Source of the DNA: Desulfuromonas sp.
GTDB taxonomy: Bacteria > Desulfobacterota > Desulfuromonadia > Desulfuromonadales > Geothermobacteraceae
DNA: 57,399 nt
Assembly (NCBI GenBank): GCA_002868905.1
Contig: PKUA01000049.1
Location: 1-57,399 of the forward strand
Direction: 5' to 3'
Of the stretch, positions 1 through 11,087 are shown piece after piece. A program made the translations under genes and the position numbers. How positions within the stretch are numbered: position 1 is the first letter of the stretch; every line of letters starts with the position of its first letter. Below the pieces are notes generated by a model, which saw only the letters and a program-made list of their open reading frames with translations, had not been told where the DNA came from and made no database searches.

Positions 1-78
1 GGCGCCCAGGCCTATATCGTCAAGGGTGCTTTTGACCAGAACGTACTGTTGGAAACAGTTGATGCCCTGATCGGTTGA
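1..78 (+). CDS. C-terminal end of a receiver-domain protein (probable CheA-type hybrid), partial
   Basis: Only the last 25 codons are present, ending in TGA at 76-78. The reading frame gives GAQAYIVKGAFDQNVLLETV and then DALIG. This matches the end of a response-regulator receiver domain: the conserved Lys of the IVK segment followed by the last helix. From memory, similar tails end CheA histidine kinases that carry a C-terminal receiver, which fits cheB starting 7 bases downstream. The kinase part lies outside the window, so the CheA assignment is inference; a stand-alone receiver is possible. Confidence 0.55.
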   Translation, partial: GAQAYIVKGAFDQNVLLETVDALIG

Positions 79-85
79 ACGACAT

Positions 86-1120
86 ATGATTCGAGTATTG
101 ATAGTTGATGACTACCTCCTGGTCCGCACGGTGTTGCGTGACCTGTTCACTCAAGACCCGGCGCTGCAGGTGGTGGCCGAGGCTCAAAATGGGCTCGAGG
201 CGGTGCAGAAGGCCCTGGAGCTGAAACCCGATATCATCGTGATGGACCTGTTGATGCCGGTGATGGACGGGCTTGACGCCGTCATCGAGATCATGAGTGA
301 ATGCCCGACGCCGATCCTGATGCTCTCGGAGAGTGTCGACAAGAGCAGCCCCGGCCCATCGGCCTTCAACGCCATCCGTTTCGGGGCTCTCGATGTCATG
401 GCGAAGCCGGCCGGACTCGCCACAACCGGTTTCGGGCCGCAGGCGAAAACTCTGGTCGATAAAATCAAGATTCTCGCAAGAATCCGGGTGATGCACCATT
501 TCCGGCGTGAACGGGCGCCTCGGGATATTGCACCTCCCCCCGCAGTCGGTCCGCGGAAAATTCTCGCCGTCGGCGCTTCCACCGGCGGACCCAAGGCTGT
601 CATGCAGGTCATGAGCGGTATCCCGGCCGGGTGCGATGCCTGGGTTGTTATCGTCCAGCACATCGCCAAGGGTTTTTCGGCCGGTTTCGCGGCCTGGCTT
701 AACAACGAGAGCGGATTCACGGTCCGCCTGGCCGAGGATGGCGACGTTCCGGAGAAGGGGGTCGCCCTGGTGGCTCCGGACCATTATCATACGGAGTTCG
801 TCGATGGCCGCATCGTTTTAAGTGACGGACCTCCGGTGAATAGCTGTCGCCCGGCTGTCGACCCCCTTTTCCTGTCGCTCGGTCGCAGCACCCTCGCGCC
901 GGAGACGGTCGCTGTGTTGCTGACCGGTATGGGGAGCGACGGTGCCAGGGGACTTGCCGCCTTGCGCGATGCCGGTGCCATGACCATTGCGGAAGACGAA
1001 GAGACCTGTGCCATCTACGGGATGCCACGTGCGGCAATCGAAAGCGGGGCCGCCCAGATGGTCGTCCCTCTCCCGGAAATCGCCCCCCTCCTCACCGGGA
1101 TCTTCAATTTCGACGATTAG
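86..1120 (+). CDS. cheB: CheB, chemotaxis protein-glutamate methylesterase/deamidase
   Basis: This 344-residue protein would demethylate or deamidate glutamyl residues of chemoreceptors in the cytoplasm. An N-terminal receiver domain (about 1-120) carries the acidic pair D8-D9 and phospho-acceptor D54 in VMDLLMP. After a linker, the methylesterase domain (about 155-340) shows the family catalytic triad: S165 in GASTGG, H192 in VQHIAKG and D285 in TGMGSDG. The length is typical for CheB. It starts 7 bases after the upstream receiver-domain gene and is probably co-transcribed with it. No cheR is seen in the window, so it presumably lies upstream. Confidence 0.95.
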   Translation: MIRVLIVDDYLLVRTVLRDLFTQDPALQVVAEAQNGLEAVQKALELKPDIIVMDLLMPVMDGLDAVIEIMSECPTPILMLSESVDKSSPGPSAFNAIRFGALDVMAKPAGLATTGFGPQAKTLVDKIKILARIRVMHHFRRERAPRDIAPPPAVGPRKILAVGASTGGPKAVMQVMSGIPAGCDAWVVIVQHIAKGFSAGFAAWLNNESGFTVRLAEDGDVPEKGVALVAPDHYHTEFVDGRIVLSDGPPVNSCRPAVDPLFLSLGRSTLAPETVAVLLTGMGSDGARGLAALRDAGAMTIAEDEETCAIYGMPRAAIESGAAQMVVPLPEIAPLLTGIFNFDD

Positions 1121-1223
1121 GTGTGATAGCCCTGACACCGTGGCCCCTTTCCAAGCCGTTCCGTTTGTGGTAAAAAGCCGAGCGGAAATGGAAGAAAAAT
1201 TCAGCGTCAGGAGTTGAAGTGAG

Positions 1224-2705
1224 ATGGATCTGCGCATTTACAATACCCTAAGTGGCGGCAAAGAGCCGTTTGTTCCCCTGGAACCCGGCAGGGTTCGCAT
1301 GTATGTCTGCGGCGTCACGGTGTACGACTACTGTCACATTGGGCACGCCCGGGCCAACATCGTGTTCGATATCGTCTTTCGCCACCTGAAATACCTCGGT
1401 TACGACGTGACCTACGTCCGTAACTACACCGATGTCGACGACAAAATCATCAACCGGGCCAACGAACGGGGGATCTCGAGCAAACAGCTCTCCGAGGAGT
1501 TCATCAAGGCGTTCGACGAAGACATGGCGACCCTCGGCCTGCTCAAACCGACCCACGAGCCGAAGGCGACCGAATATATCGGTGAGATCGTCGGGTTGAC
1601 CGAAAAGCTTGTCGACAAAGGATACGCCTACGCAGCTCAAGGGGATGTCTATTACGCGGTCGAGAAATTTGGGCCCTACCTCAAGCTCTCCAAGCGGAAC
1701 ATGGAGGAGATGCAGGCCGGCGCCCGGATCGCTCCCGGTGAGCAGAAGCGGAACCCGATGGACTTCGCCCTCTGGAAGGCGGCCAAACCGGGAGAACCGA
1801 GCTGGGACTCCCCCTGGGGTCCGGGTCGCCCCGGGTGGCACATCGAGTGTTCGGCCATGAGCTCCAGCCTGCTCGGCGACACCTTCGATATCCACGGTGG
1901 CGGGCGTGACCTGATCTTCCCGCACCACGAGAACGAGATTGCCCAGTCCGAAGGGGCGAGCGGCAAATCGTTCGTGAAATACTGGATGCACAACGGCTTC
2001 GTCAACATCAACCAGGAGAAGATGAGCAAGTCGCTCGGTAACTTCTTCACCATCCGGGAGATCCTGGAGCGTTTTGATCCCGAGGTGATCCGCTTCTTCA
2101 TCCTCAGCGCCCATTATCGGTCACCGATCGATTTCTCCGACCAGAACCTGGATGAGGCCAAGGTCGGATTGTCCCGGTTTTACGAGGCCCTCAAGGCCGC
2201 CGATGTGACACTGCGTGAACATCCGGTCGAAGAGGGTGGTACCTGTCCGCAGATCAGCGACAGCGAACGGGAGGCATTCGACTGCATCGAGGCGCTGGAA
2301 GACCGCTTCACCGAGGCGATGAACGACGACTTCAACACCGCCGCCGCCATCGGCCACCTGTTCGATGGCGTGCGCAGCCTCAACCGGCTGGTCGGCGAGG
2401 GGCGGTTCGACACCTGCTCCCTCTCCCTGCGGGTGATTCAGGACGGCGCCGCGCTGCTACGCAAGCTCGGTGGCGTCCTCGGACTGTTCGGCAGTGAGCC
2501 GGAGCAGTGGCTGGCGGGCCAGAAACAGGCTGGCCTGGCCGGGTCGGAATTGAGCGCGGAGGATATCGAAGGGTTGATCGAAGAGCGGCGTCTTGCTAGG
2601 GCGCAGCGGGATTTCGCCCGGGCCGATCAGATCCGGGATGAACTCGCCGGCAAAGGGGTGATCCTGCTCGATTCGGCCGAAGGGACGACCTGGAAGTTGA
2701 AGTAG
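1224..2705 (+). CDS. cysS: CysS, cysteinyl-tRNA synthetase
   Basis: A 493-residue class I aminoacyl-tRNA synthetase that charges tRNA-Cys in the cytoplasm. It opens with the expected zinc ligand C29 ([10 protein letters not shown]) and the HIGH signature at 38-41. It has the second zinc-ligand region (WHIECSAMS) and the KMSKS loop (EKMSKSLGN) near residue 268, and ends with the helical DALR-type anticodon region. The start ATG has an AGGAG-like site about 10 bases upstream. It sits about 100 bases after cheB with no obvious terminator between them, so read-through is possible. The length is normal and no defect is visible. Confidence 0.97.
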   Translation: MDLRIYNTLSGGKEPFVPLEPGRVRMYVCGVTVYDYCHIGHARANIVFDIVFRHLKYLGYDVTYVRNYTDVDDKIINRANERGISSKQLSEEFIKAFDEDMATLGLLKPTHEPKATEYIGEIVGLTEKLVDKGYAYAAQGDVYYAVEKFGPYLKLSKRNMEEMQAGARIAPGEQKRNPMDFALWKAAKPGEPSWDSPWGPGRPGWHIECSAMSSSLLGDTFDIHGGGRDLIFPHHENEIAQSEGASGKSFVKYWMHNGFVNINQEKMSKSLGNFFTIREILERFDPEVIRFFILSAHYRSPIDFSDQNLDEAKVGLSRFYEALKAADVTLREHPVEEGGTCPQISDSEREAFDCIEALEDRFTEAMNDDFNTAAAIGHLFDGVRSLNRLVGEGRFDTCSLSLRVIQDGAALLRKLGGVLGLFGSEPEQWLAGQKQAGLAGSELSAEDIEGLIEERRLARAQRDFARADQIRDELAGKGVILLDSAEGTTWKLK

Positions 2706-2827
2706 CTATTCGACGCGCTAATCAGTCATTTCCGTCCCAAGGGAAAACGTGATATGGTGCCAAATCTGTTCATCTGCTAAATGCCGCTTCAATTTGATTC
2801 TTGATGGTTGATGGGAGGATTTAATCC

Positions 2828-3196
2828 GTGGCAAAGAAGATATTGATCGTCGATGATTCACCCTCCGTCCTCGCTATCCTCGAGGATATGCTGGTCGATG
2901 CCGGATATGACGTGGTGGCGGCCGCCGACGGACAGGAGGCGCTGAACAAGGTGGACCAGGATGTCTTCGACCTGATCATCACCGATCTGACCATGCCGGT
3001 CATGGACGGTATTGAGTTCATGCAGGAAGCGAAAAGCCGCCCCAACTGCAAGTTCGTGCCGATCGTCATGCTCTCCTCCGAGGAGGACAGCGACAAGATT
3101 GCCGAGGCGAAGAAGTCGGGCGCCTCGACCTTCCTGCGCAAGCCGTTCAAGGAGAGCCAGCTGATTGCCATCCTGCGGGTGGTGCTCGGCAACTGA
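2828..3196 (+). CDS. Single-domain response regulator (CheY-like)
   Basis: A 122-residue protein consisting only of a receiver domain. It has the acidic pair D9-D10, phospho-acceptor D53 (LIITDLTMP) and the conserved K105 (FLRKPF). It has no output domain, so it must act by protein contact, as CheY proteins do on flagellar motors or in phosphorelays. The GTG start is chosen because GGGAGGA lies 8 bases upstream. It lies close to the cheB locus but is separated from it by cysS, so the partner kinase is uncertain. A strong hairpin follows the stop codon. Confidence 0.9.
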   Translation: MAKKILIVDDSPSVLAILEDMLVDAGYDVVAAADGQEALNKVDQDVFDLIITDLTMPVMDGIEFMQEAKSRPNCKFVPIVMLSSEEDSDKIAEAKKSGASTFLRKPFKESQLIAILRVVLGN

Positions 3197-3227
3197 TCTT
3201 TCAGATAATTCCCCCAGTTGTTGCGAG

Positions 3228-3260
3228 GCCGGTCGTAAACATTGCGACCGGCTTCTGCTT
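3228..3260 (+). terminator. Rho-independent terminator after the CheY-like gene
   Basis: A perfect 8-bp stem (GCCGGTCG at 3228-3235 with CGACCGGC at 3245-3252) encloses a 9-base loop and is followed by a T-rich run (TTCTGCTTTT). It lies 30 bases after the stop codon and 40 bases before uvrB, so it probably separates the two transcripts. Confidence 0.75.
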
Positions 3261-3300
3261 TTCTGCACAACTCCAGCACGATTTGTTTTAACCTAGGCGG

Positions 3301-5298
<1,998 letters not shown>

Positions 5299-5387
5299 AT
5301 CGGAAGCGACGGTGTCAAATCCGTCCCGCCTGATACAATGATGGGGAGCTTGCTCAACACCCAACAGACGAAGGAACGGTAGCGGCC

Positions 5388-6785
5388 ATGATCAGTCAGT
5401 TCGACATTGTCATCCTCGGTTCGGGGACCACAGCCATGGCCGGGGCGCAAAAGGCGGCACGCGAGGGGGCCAAGGTGCTGATGGTCGAGCAGGGGCAGGT
5501 CGGCGGCACTTGCGTCAATTGGGGCTGTGTGCCGAGCAAGACCCTGATCGACAAGGCGGCGATGTTCCACGCGGCGCGGCGGGCCGCGGCGTGGGGTCTT
5601 TCCATCCACTCCGGTGATCCGGACTGCCCGACCCTGATGCAGCTCAAGCGGACCGCCGTCGATACCATCCGGCGGCGCAATTACCAGCAGGAAATCGAAG
5701 CGTATCCGAACATCAAGATCCTCCGTGGGCATGGTACTTTCCTTTCCAACCGGGAACTCCAGGTCGGGGCCGAAACGATCCGCTCGGAGCGGTTCCTGGT
5801 TGCGGTCGGCGGTTTTCCGCGGGTCGCCAAGCTGCCCGGTCTGGAGGCGGTCGATTACCTGACCAGTTACAGCGCCTTGCATCTCCCCTGCTTTCCGAAG
5901 TCGCTGGTGATCCTCGGCGGCGGGGTGATCGCCCTGGAGATGGGGCAGATGTTCGCCCGCTTCGGGACACAGGTGACGATCCTGGAGCGGGGGGACCGAC
6001 TGCTCGGTGAGTTCGATCCGCGATTGACCGGGATTTTCCGGGAGATGCTGCATCGGGAGGGGGTCCAGGTCTTCACCGAAGTGGAGACGGAGCGGGTCGC
6101 GGGCCGCCCGCAGGGAGTTTGCGTTTATGCCCGGGTTGCCGAGGCGCCGATCGGCATCTGCGCCGAGCGCTTCATGCAGGCTGTCGGCACCGTCCCCGCC
6201 ACCGGCGGAATCGGCCTGGAACAGGCCGGCGTCGATCTCGATAACGCCGGTTTTATCCGGGTCGATGCCGGTTGTTCGACCAGCGCCGCCGGTATCTGGG
6301 CGGCGGGGGATGTCACCGGGCCTCCCTTGATCGCTCCGGCCGGGGAGCTCGATGCCGAAGTCGCAGTGGCGAACATGCTCGCCGGGCACGAAGTCCGGAC
6401 CGTCGATCACCGTCTGTCGCCGATGGCGGTGTTCGTCGATCCGGAGTTCGCCACGGTCGGCATGGACCTGGAGGCCGCCCAAAAAGAGGGGCACGATGCG
6501 GTGGAAGGGTTCCTCGATCTCGAGGATGTGCCGAAAGCCCATGTCCTCGGTGAGCGGCGCGGGGGAATCCTGCTCTGCGCCGAACGCAAGGGGGGGCGCC
6601 TGCTCGGTTGCCAGCTGTTGGCGCCGCGTGCGGCCGATATCATCCACGAGGCGATGCTCGCCATCCGCTTCGGCCTGACCGCTGCCGACCTGGCAGAGAG
6701 TGTCCACGTTTACCCGACCATCAGTGACGGGTTGCGTCTTGCCGCCCGCAGGCTGTTGGAGCAGGTCGAAACAGCAGCTGAATGA
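5388..6785 (+). CDS. MerA-like pyridine nucleotide-disulfide oxidoreductase
   Basis: A 465-residue FAD-dependent class I disulfide reductase. It shows the FAD motif GSGTTAMAGA (11-20), the redox-active pair C42/C47 in GGTCVNWGCVPSK, an NAD(P)-binding motif ILGGGVIALEMGQ near 180, a second FAD motif (AAGDVTG) and a dimerisation domain with HVYPT near the C-terminus. The sequence most resembles mercuric reductase or dihydrolipoamide dehydrogenase. It lacks an N-terminal HMA domain and the C-terminal vicinal cysteines that MerA uses to take up Hg(II), ending in ETAAE. No mer genes are nearby. The substrate is unknown, and the name mercuric reductase would over-claim. Confidence 0.85.
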   Translation: MISQFDIVILGSGTTAMAGAQKAAREGAKVLMVEQGQVGGTCVNWGCVPSKTLIDKAAMFHAARRAAAWGLSIHSGDPDCPTLMQLKRTAVDTIRRRNYQQEIEAYPNIKILRGHGTFLSNRELQVGAETIRSERFLVAVGGFPRVAKLPGLEAVDYLTSYSALHLPCFPKSLVILGGGVIALEMGQMFARFGTQVTILERGDRLLGEFDPRLTGIFREMLHREGVQVFTEVETERVAGRPQGVCVYARVAEAPIGICAERFMQAVGTVPATGGIGLEQAGVDLDNAGFIRVDAGCSTSAAGIWAAGDVTGPPLIAPAGELDAEVAVANMLAGHEVRTVDHRLSPMAVFVDPEFATVGMDLEAAQKEGHDAVEGFLDLEDVPKAHVLGERRGGILLCAERKGGRLLGCQLLAPRAADIIHEAMLAIRFGLTAADLAESVHVYPTISDGLRLAARRLLEQVETAAE

Positions 6786-6810
6786 CACCCTGAGAGCCAG
6801 GTCAATCGAG

Positions 6811-8505
6811 CTAGTGGAACAAGCCCGGGCGACCGTCCCAGGAGGAGAACTGCTCCGGCGGCATCGGGCAGGCGAGATAGAAACCCTGCAGCTGTTGGCA
6901 GTTGAGCCCTTGCAGAAAGGTGAACTGCTCTTCCGTTTCGACCCCTTCCGCTACGACGTCGTAATTGCAGTGACGGGCTGTGCCGAGGATCGCCGTGGCG
7001 ATGGTCGCGGTCAACTCGGACTGTGGGAGTGTCCCGATCATCCGACCGTCGATTTTCAATGTGCGGATCGCGGCCCGGTGCAGTTGGGTAAGGGACGAGA
7101 TCCCGGTCCCGTAATCATCGATGGCGATCTTCACCCCCCTGGTCTGCATGGCATCGAAATGTTCCGGTGCGACCTGTAACGCCTTGATCAGCGTGGTTTC
7201 CGTTATCTCCAACTGCAGCGCATCCGCAGTCAGTCCCGATCCTTCGAGAGCCCGGTCGATCACTTCGGGAAATTCGGGCTGCACGAACATCTGCGGGAAA
7301 ACGTTGATGGAGAGACAAAGATCTCCCATGGTTTTGCGCCAGAGCCTGATCTGACGGCAAGCCTGCAGGAGGATCTGGTGACTGACAGGCTCCAGCATCT
7401 CCGCCTCTTCGAGGTCACGGATAAAGGTGTCGGGGAGAAGCAGCCCGAGTTCGGGATGCTGCCAGCGGAGTAACGCTTCGACGCTCCTGACGGTCCGGGT
7501 TTTCAGGTCGATGACCGGTTGGTAGAAGAGTGTAAATTCCTGCCTGTCCAGGGCGCGTCGCAGCTCCTCTCCCCGTTTCAGCCGAGCCAGGGCGAGCACC
7601 TGCTGTTCGGCGCCGGCAAATTGAAAACCGGCCTGGTCCGATTGTCTTGCCCCTCGCAGCGCCTTGGCGGCGGCGGCGAGCAGCTCCTCGTATTGGCGGC
7701 CATTGTCCGGGTAGATAGACAGCCCGATATAGGGCTGGATCTCCTCGTGGTGCGCGATGTTGTCCATCGCTTCCCGGCAGGTTCGAAGCAGATGCTGCAG
7801 CCACCTCGCCAGCGGGTAAGTCGAATTAGCATCCTCGATGATAATGCACCATTGGTTTTGGCCGTCGTGTCCGATGGAGCAGTCCTTGCGCAAGACCAGT
7901 TCCATCCGTTCGGCGAAATTGATCAGGTTGCGTTTATCCCTGAAAATACTGCTGACCGCAGTTGCGTCCTGGTCCGGACCGAAACCGAGCAGCAGAAGCG
8001 CGGAACGGCATCGGCGATACTCGCTCCGGCGTAGCACCTGCTGAATTCGGTCCCGCATCAGGTGGGCCTGGGCCCAGCCGGTCACCCGGTGGTAGTCCAT
8101 CAGGGCGTTCAACCGTTCGACGATGACGGCGCTTCGTTGGTCGGTCAGGTCCCGAAACACCACCAGGGTGCTATGGGAAACATGGTCAGGGTTGGAGAGC
8201 AGGGTCCCCTCGAGCAGGACCTGGATGAGTCGATCATGCCCGAAGGTCAGGCAGAGTTCGTGCTTGAATTGCTTGCGGCGCCCCGTCCAGAGGGCCTTCA
8301 GCGCGTTCTCGTTGGCGAGACGGTCATAAGGATGGATCAGGCTGAGAAGCGGCAAGCCGAGGATCGCCTGCCCGGACAGGCCTAGGAATTGTTCCATGGC
8401 CGGGTTGGCCCGTTGCACGTGGCCATGCTGATCGAGCAGGATGGCCGGTTCCGACAATTGCAGGATAAACGCGGAGCTATGTGTATTCGAAAACGAATAA
8501 TCCAT
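6811..8505 (-). CDS. PAS / degenerate GGDEF / EAL-domain protein (c-di-GMP phosphodiesterase candidate)
   Basis: The ATG at 8505 (564 residues, MDYSFSNTH...) is chosen because AGGAGGG lies 10 bases upstream; a longer reading from 8715 has no such site. A PAS sensor domain (about 15-120) precedes a region that keeps GGDEF-fold landmarks (LSIYPDNG, then LLAAAAKAL). The catalytic GGDEF loop there is replaced by GHDGQNQ, so diguanylate cyclase activity is unlikely. The C-terminal EAL domain is well kept: EALLRW, LEITET, IDDYGTG, LKIDGRMIG and VAEGVET, the residues that bind metal and c-di-GMP. Likely role: cytoplasmic hydrolysis of c-di-GMP tuned by the PAS domain. It converges with the MerA-like gene, leaving 25 bases between stops. 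Confidence 0.88.
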   Translation of the reverse strand: MDYSFSNTHSSAFILQLSEPAILLDQHGHVQRANPAMEQFLGLSGQAILGLPLLSLIHPYDRLANENALKALWTGRRKQFKHELCLTFGHDRLIQVLLEGTLLSNPDHVSHSTLVVFRDLTDQRSAVIVERLNALMDYHRVTGWAQAHLMRDRIQQVLRRSEYRRCRSALLLLGFGPDQDATAVSSIFRDKRNLINFAERMELVLRKDCSIGHDGQNQWCIIIEDANSTYPLARWLQHLLRTCREAMDNIAHHEEIQPYIGLSIYPDNGRQYEELLAAAAKALRGARQSDQAGFQFAGAEQQVLALARLKRGEELRRALDRQEFTLFYQPVIDLKTRTVRSVEALLRWQHPELGLLLPDTFIRDLEEAEMLEPVSHQILLQACRQIRLWRKTMGDLCLSINVFPQMFVQPEFPEVIDRALEGSGLTADALQLEITETTLIKALQVAPEHFDAMQTRGVKIAIDDYGTGISSLTQLHRAAIRTLKIDGRMIGTLPQSELTATIATAILGTARHCNYDVVAEGVETEEQFTFLQGLNCQQLQGFYLACPMPPEQFSSWDGRPGLFH

Positions 8506-8749
8506 GCCGAGAATCCCTCCTGAAACACCCCATGTCGACATAACGATCGGGCCATCTTCCCAGTGGTCCGCTTGCCAGGAAGATCTGATGGTTTCTGCAT
8601 TAGTATGCCGTAGTATTGGTTCGGCGCAAGTCGGTATTGCGGAAAAGTAGCATAGACTACAGTGATATAGCCGGAGCGATGGGTCGAGAAGGAGGGTTGT
8701 TGACCGATTTTTCATCTGTTTCCCGGAGGCGGTGCCGGGAGGATGATTG

Positions 8750-8778
8750 TTGTTTCAAAGTGCCGCCTCGGTTATGAT
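8750..8778 (+). promoter_or_regulatory. Candidate sigma-70 promoter of the ubiD gene
   Basis: TTGTTT (8750-8755) and TATGAT (8773-8778) are separated by 17 bases, just upstream of the GGAGG ribosome site of the UbiD gene. The 293-base divergent region 8506-8798 must also hold the promoter of the EAL gene, which I could not place. Confidence 0.45.
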
Positions 8779-8798
8779 GCTCCGGCAGCGGAGGACGC

Positions 8799-10637
8799 AT
8801 GGGATATCTTAATCTTAACGAGGCGGTCGCCGACCTGGAACGGTCGGGACATCTGCGCAGAATCGAGCAGGAAATCGATCCGTTCCTTGAAGCGGGTGTC
8901 CTCCAACGCCGGGTTTACCGGGCTGGCGGGCCGGCCCTGCTGTTTAATCGTGTCAAGGGGTGCCGTTTTCCGATGCTCGGCAACCTGTTCGGGACCCTGG
9001 AGCGGACCCGTTTCCTGTTTCGGGACGCCCTTCCTGGACTCGAAACCCTGGTGCGCGCGAAAATCGATCCGCGCGAGCTTCTCCGTCATCCGCTGGCGGC
9101 TGCGAAACTCCCCCTGGTGGTCAAGAACCTGTTCCCCCGTCGATCCGGAAAAGGCCCAATCCTCGAAAACTCAACCACTCTGCCGGAGTTGCCTCAGCTG
9201 GTTTCCTGGCCCCGGGACGGCGGTGCGTTCATCACTCTGCCGCAGGTCTATACCGAGGACCCTGTCACGCCGGGGTGGCGCCACTCCAATCTCGGCATGT
9301 ACCGGGTGCAGATCAGCGGGAATGATTACCGGTCCCCGTGCGAGGCCGGGATGCATTACCAGATCCACCGCGGTATCGCCGTGCATCATCGCCAGGCTCT
9401 GCAGGCGGGCAAGCCGTTGCCGGTCAACGTCTTTGTCGGCGGTCCGCCGGCCATGACCGTGGCGGCGGTCATGCCGTTGCCGGAAGGGATGCCGGAACTC
9501 GCCTTTGCCGGCCTGCTCGGTAATCGTCGCATTCGCCTGGTGACCGCCTGCAACGGTTTGCCGATGCCGGCGGAAGCGGATTTCTGCCTGAGCGGCTGGC
9601 TCGACGGTGACACGGTGAAAAGAGAGGGGCCGTTCGGCGATCATCTCGGATATTATAGCCTCGGTCACGATTTCCCGGTGTTCCGGGTCGAGCGGGTCTA
9701 TCACCGCCCGAATGCGATCTGGCTCTTCACCACGGTCGGCCGCCCCCCTCAGGAGGACACCAGCTTCGGTACCTTCATTCACGAATTGACCGGTGAGTTG
9801 ATTCCGAGCGTGCTGCCCGGCGTGCATGCCGTGCATGCGGTCGATGCCGCCGGTGTTCATCCCCTGCTGCTGGCGGTTGGCAGCGAGCGTTACACCCCGT
9901 ATGACAAGACGGAACGTCCGCAGGAGCTGCTGACCCAGGCGAATGCCATTCTCGGCCAGGGGCAGCTCTCTCTCGCCAAGTACCTCTGGATCGCCAACCG
10001 GGGCGACCAGCCCCCCGACCTGCACCACGTGACTGATTTTCTCCGCTTCATGCTCGAGCGGGTCGACTGGCGACGCGACCTCCACTTCCAGACCCGGACC
10101 ACCATCGACACCCTCGATTACTCGGGGCGCGGGCTCAATCAGGGTTCCAAGCTGGTCATCGCCGCGGTCGGCGAGCCGAGACGGGAACTCGCGACGGTTT
10201 TGCCGGGTGATTTTCGTCTTCCGGAGGGGTTCACCAATCCGCAGATCCCGTTTCCCGGAGTTCTGGCGGTTCAGGCCCCGGCGTGGAGTTCCCCGCCTCA
10301 CGGGGATGACCCGGTCTTGAACAAGTTCTGCCGCGGCATGGAGAGGCTCGGGGCCCCGGCCGGATTCCGGATGGTGGTGCTGGTGGACGACCCGGTGTTC
10401 GTGGCACGTTCCGCAGAGGATTTCCTCTGGACGGTCTTTACCCGCTCCGATCCGGCGGTCGATATCGACGGCGTCGGAGCTGAGATCCGTGACAAACACT
10501 GGGGGTGCGAAGGTCCGCTGGTGATCGACGCCCGGCTTAAGGCGCATCACGCCCCGCCGCTCGAGGAACTTCCTGAGATCGAAGCGAAGGTTGATCAGCT
10601 CGGGGTGAAGGGCGGACCTCTGCACGGCATCATTTGA
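8799..10637 (+). CDS. UbiD-family decarboxylase (menaquinone-type, long subfamily)
   Basis: A 612-residue UbiD-type enzyme. The family uses prenylated FMN for reversible decarboxylation of aromatic or unsaturated acids. Recognisable segments are the family motif REGPFGDHLGYYS near residue 275 and the N-terminal PALLFNRVKG region. The length of about 600 residues matches the subfamily that includes the menaquinone decarboxylase of the futalosine route, rather than the roughly 490-residue E. coli UbiD. No UbiX flavin prenyltransferase or other men/mqn gene is visible here. The start has GGAGG 5 bases upstream. DoxX follows after 17 bases and may be co-transcribed. The substrate is inferred; an aromatic-acid decarboxylase is the alternative. 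Confidence 0.85.
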   Translation: MGYLNLNEAVADLERSGHLRRIEQEIDPFLEAGVLQRRVYRAGGPALLFNRVKGCRFPMLGNLFGTLERTRFLFRDALPGLETLVRAKIDPRELLRHPLAAAKLPLVVKNLFPRRSGKGPILENSTTLPELPQLVSWPRDGGAFITLPQVYTEDPVTPGWRHSNLGMYRVQISGNDYRSPCEAGMHYQIHRGIAVHHRQALQAGKPLPVNVFVGGPPAMTVAAVMPLPEGMPELAFAGLLGNRRIRLVTACNGLPMPAEADFCLSGWLDGDTVKREGPFGDHLGYYSLGHDFPVFRVERVYHRPNAIWLFTTVGRPPQEDTSFGTFIHELTGELIPSVLPGVHAVHAVDAAGVHPLLLAVGSERYTPYDKTERPQELLTQANAILGQGQLSLAKYLWIANRGDQPPDLHHVTDFLRFMLERVDWRRDLHFQTRTTIDTLDYSGRGLNQGSKLVIAAVGEPRRELATVLPGDFRLPEGFTNPQIPFPGVLAVQAPAWSSPPHGDDPVLNKFCRGMERLGAPAGFRMVVLVDDPVFVARSAEDFLWTVFTRSDPAVDIDGVGAEIRDKHWGCEGPLVIDARLKAHHAPPLEELPEIEAKVDQLGVKGGPLHGII

Positions 10638-10654
10638 TCTGAAAGGATGAAGTC

Positions 10655-11056
10655 ATGGCCTGGCGGTTTCCCGACAAGTATCGCGATGAAGGGTTGTTGC
10701 TGCTCCGGATCGGCATCGGGGTGATGTTCGTGGTTCACGGTCTGCCGAAATTGATTGGCGGTCCTGCCAGGTGGGAGCAGGTGGGCAGGGCGATGGTCTA
10801 CCTCGGGGTCGATTTTTTGCCGACGTTCTGGGGTTTTTGTGCCGCAACGACCGAGACGGTTGGTGGTCTGTTCCTGCTGCTCGGCCTGTTTTTCCGGCCG
10901 GCCTGTCTGTTGCTCGCTTTTACCATGACGGTTGCCGCCAACATGCATTTCGGCCGGGGGGACGGTCTGCTCGGGGCATCCCATGCGATCGAGAGCTGTA
11001 TCCTGTTTCTGAGCCTGTTTTTGATTGGACCCGGCAGCTACCGGTTACGTAAATAA
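10655..11056 (+). CDS. DoxX-family membrane protein
   Basis: A 133-residue protein with about four hydrophobic helices and the DoxX-type start (LLLLRIGIGVMFVVHGLPKL) followed by a GG-rich loop. DoxX-like proteins are inner-membrane proteins of varied roles, including quinone-linked oxidoreductase subunits. A specific function cannot be read from the sequence. It lies between a UbiD decarboxylase and cysM on the same strand, with an AAAGGATGAAGTC ribosome site before ATG, and is probably part of a short operon. Confidence 0.8.
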   Translation: MAWRFPDKYRDEGLLLLRIGIGVMFVVHGLPKLIGGPARWEQVGRAMVYLGVDFLPTFWGFCAATTETVGGLFLLLGLFFRPACLLLAFTMTVAANMHFGRGDGLLGASHAIESCILFLSLFLIGPGSYRLRK

Positions 11057-11087
11057 TCCGTTCAGGGAATTGTAGGAGGAATCGTTC

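Noticed and set aside
5388-6785. Annotation as mercuric reductase merA
   Set aside because: The C-terminal vicinal cysteines and HMA domain are lacking and no mer operon is present.
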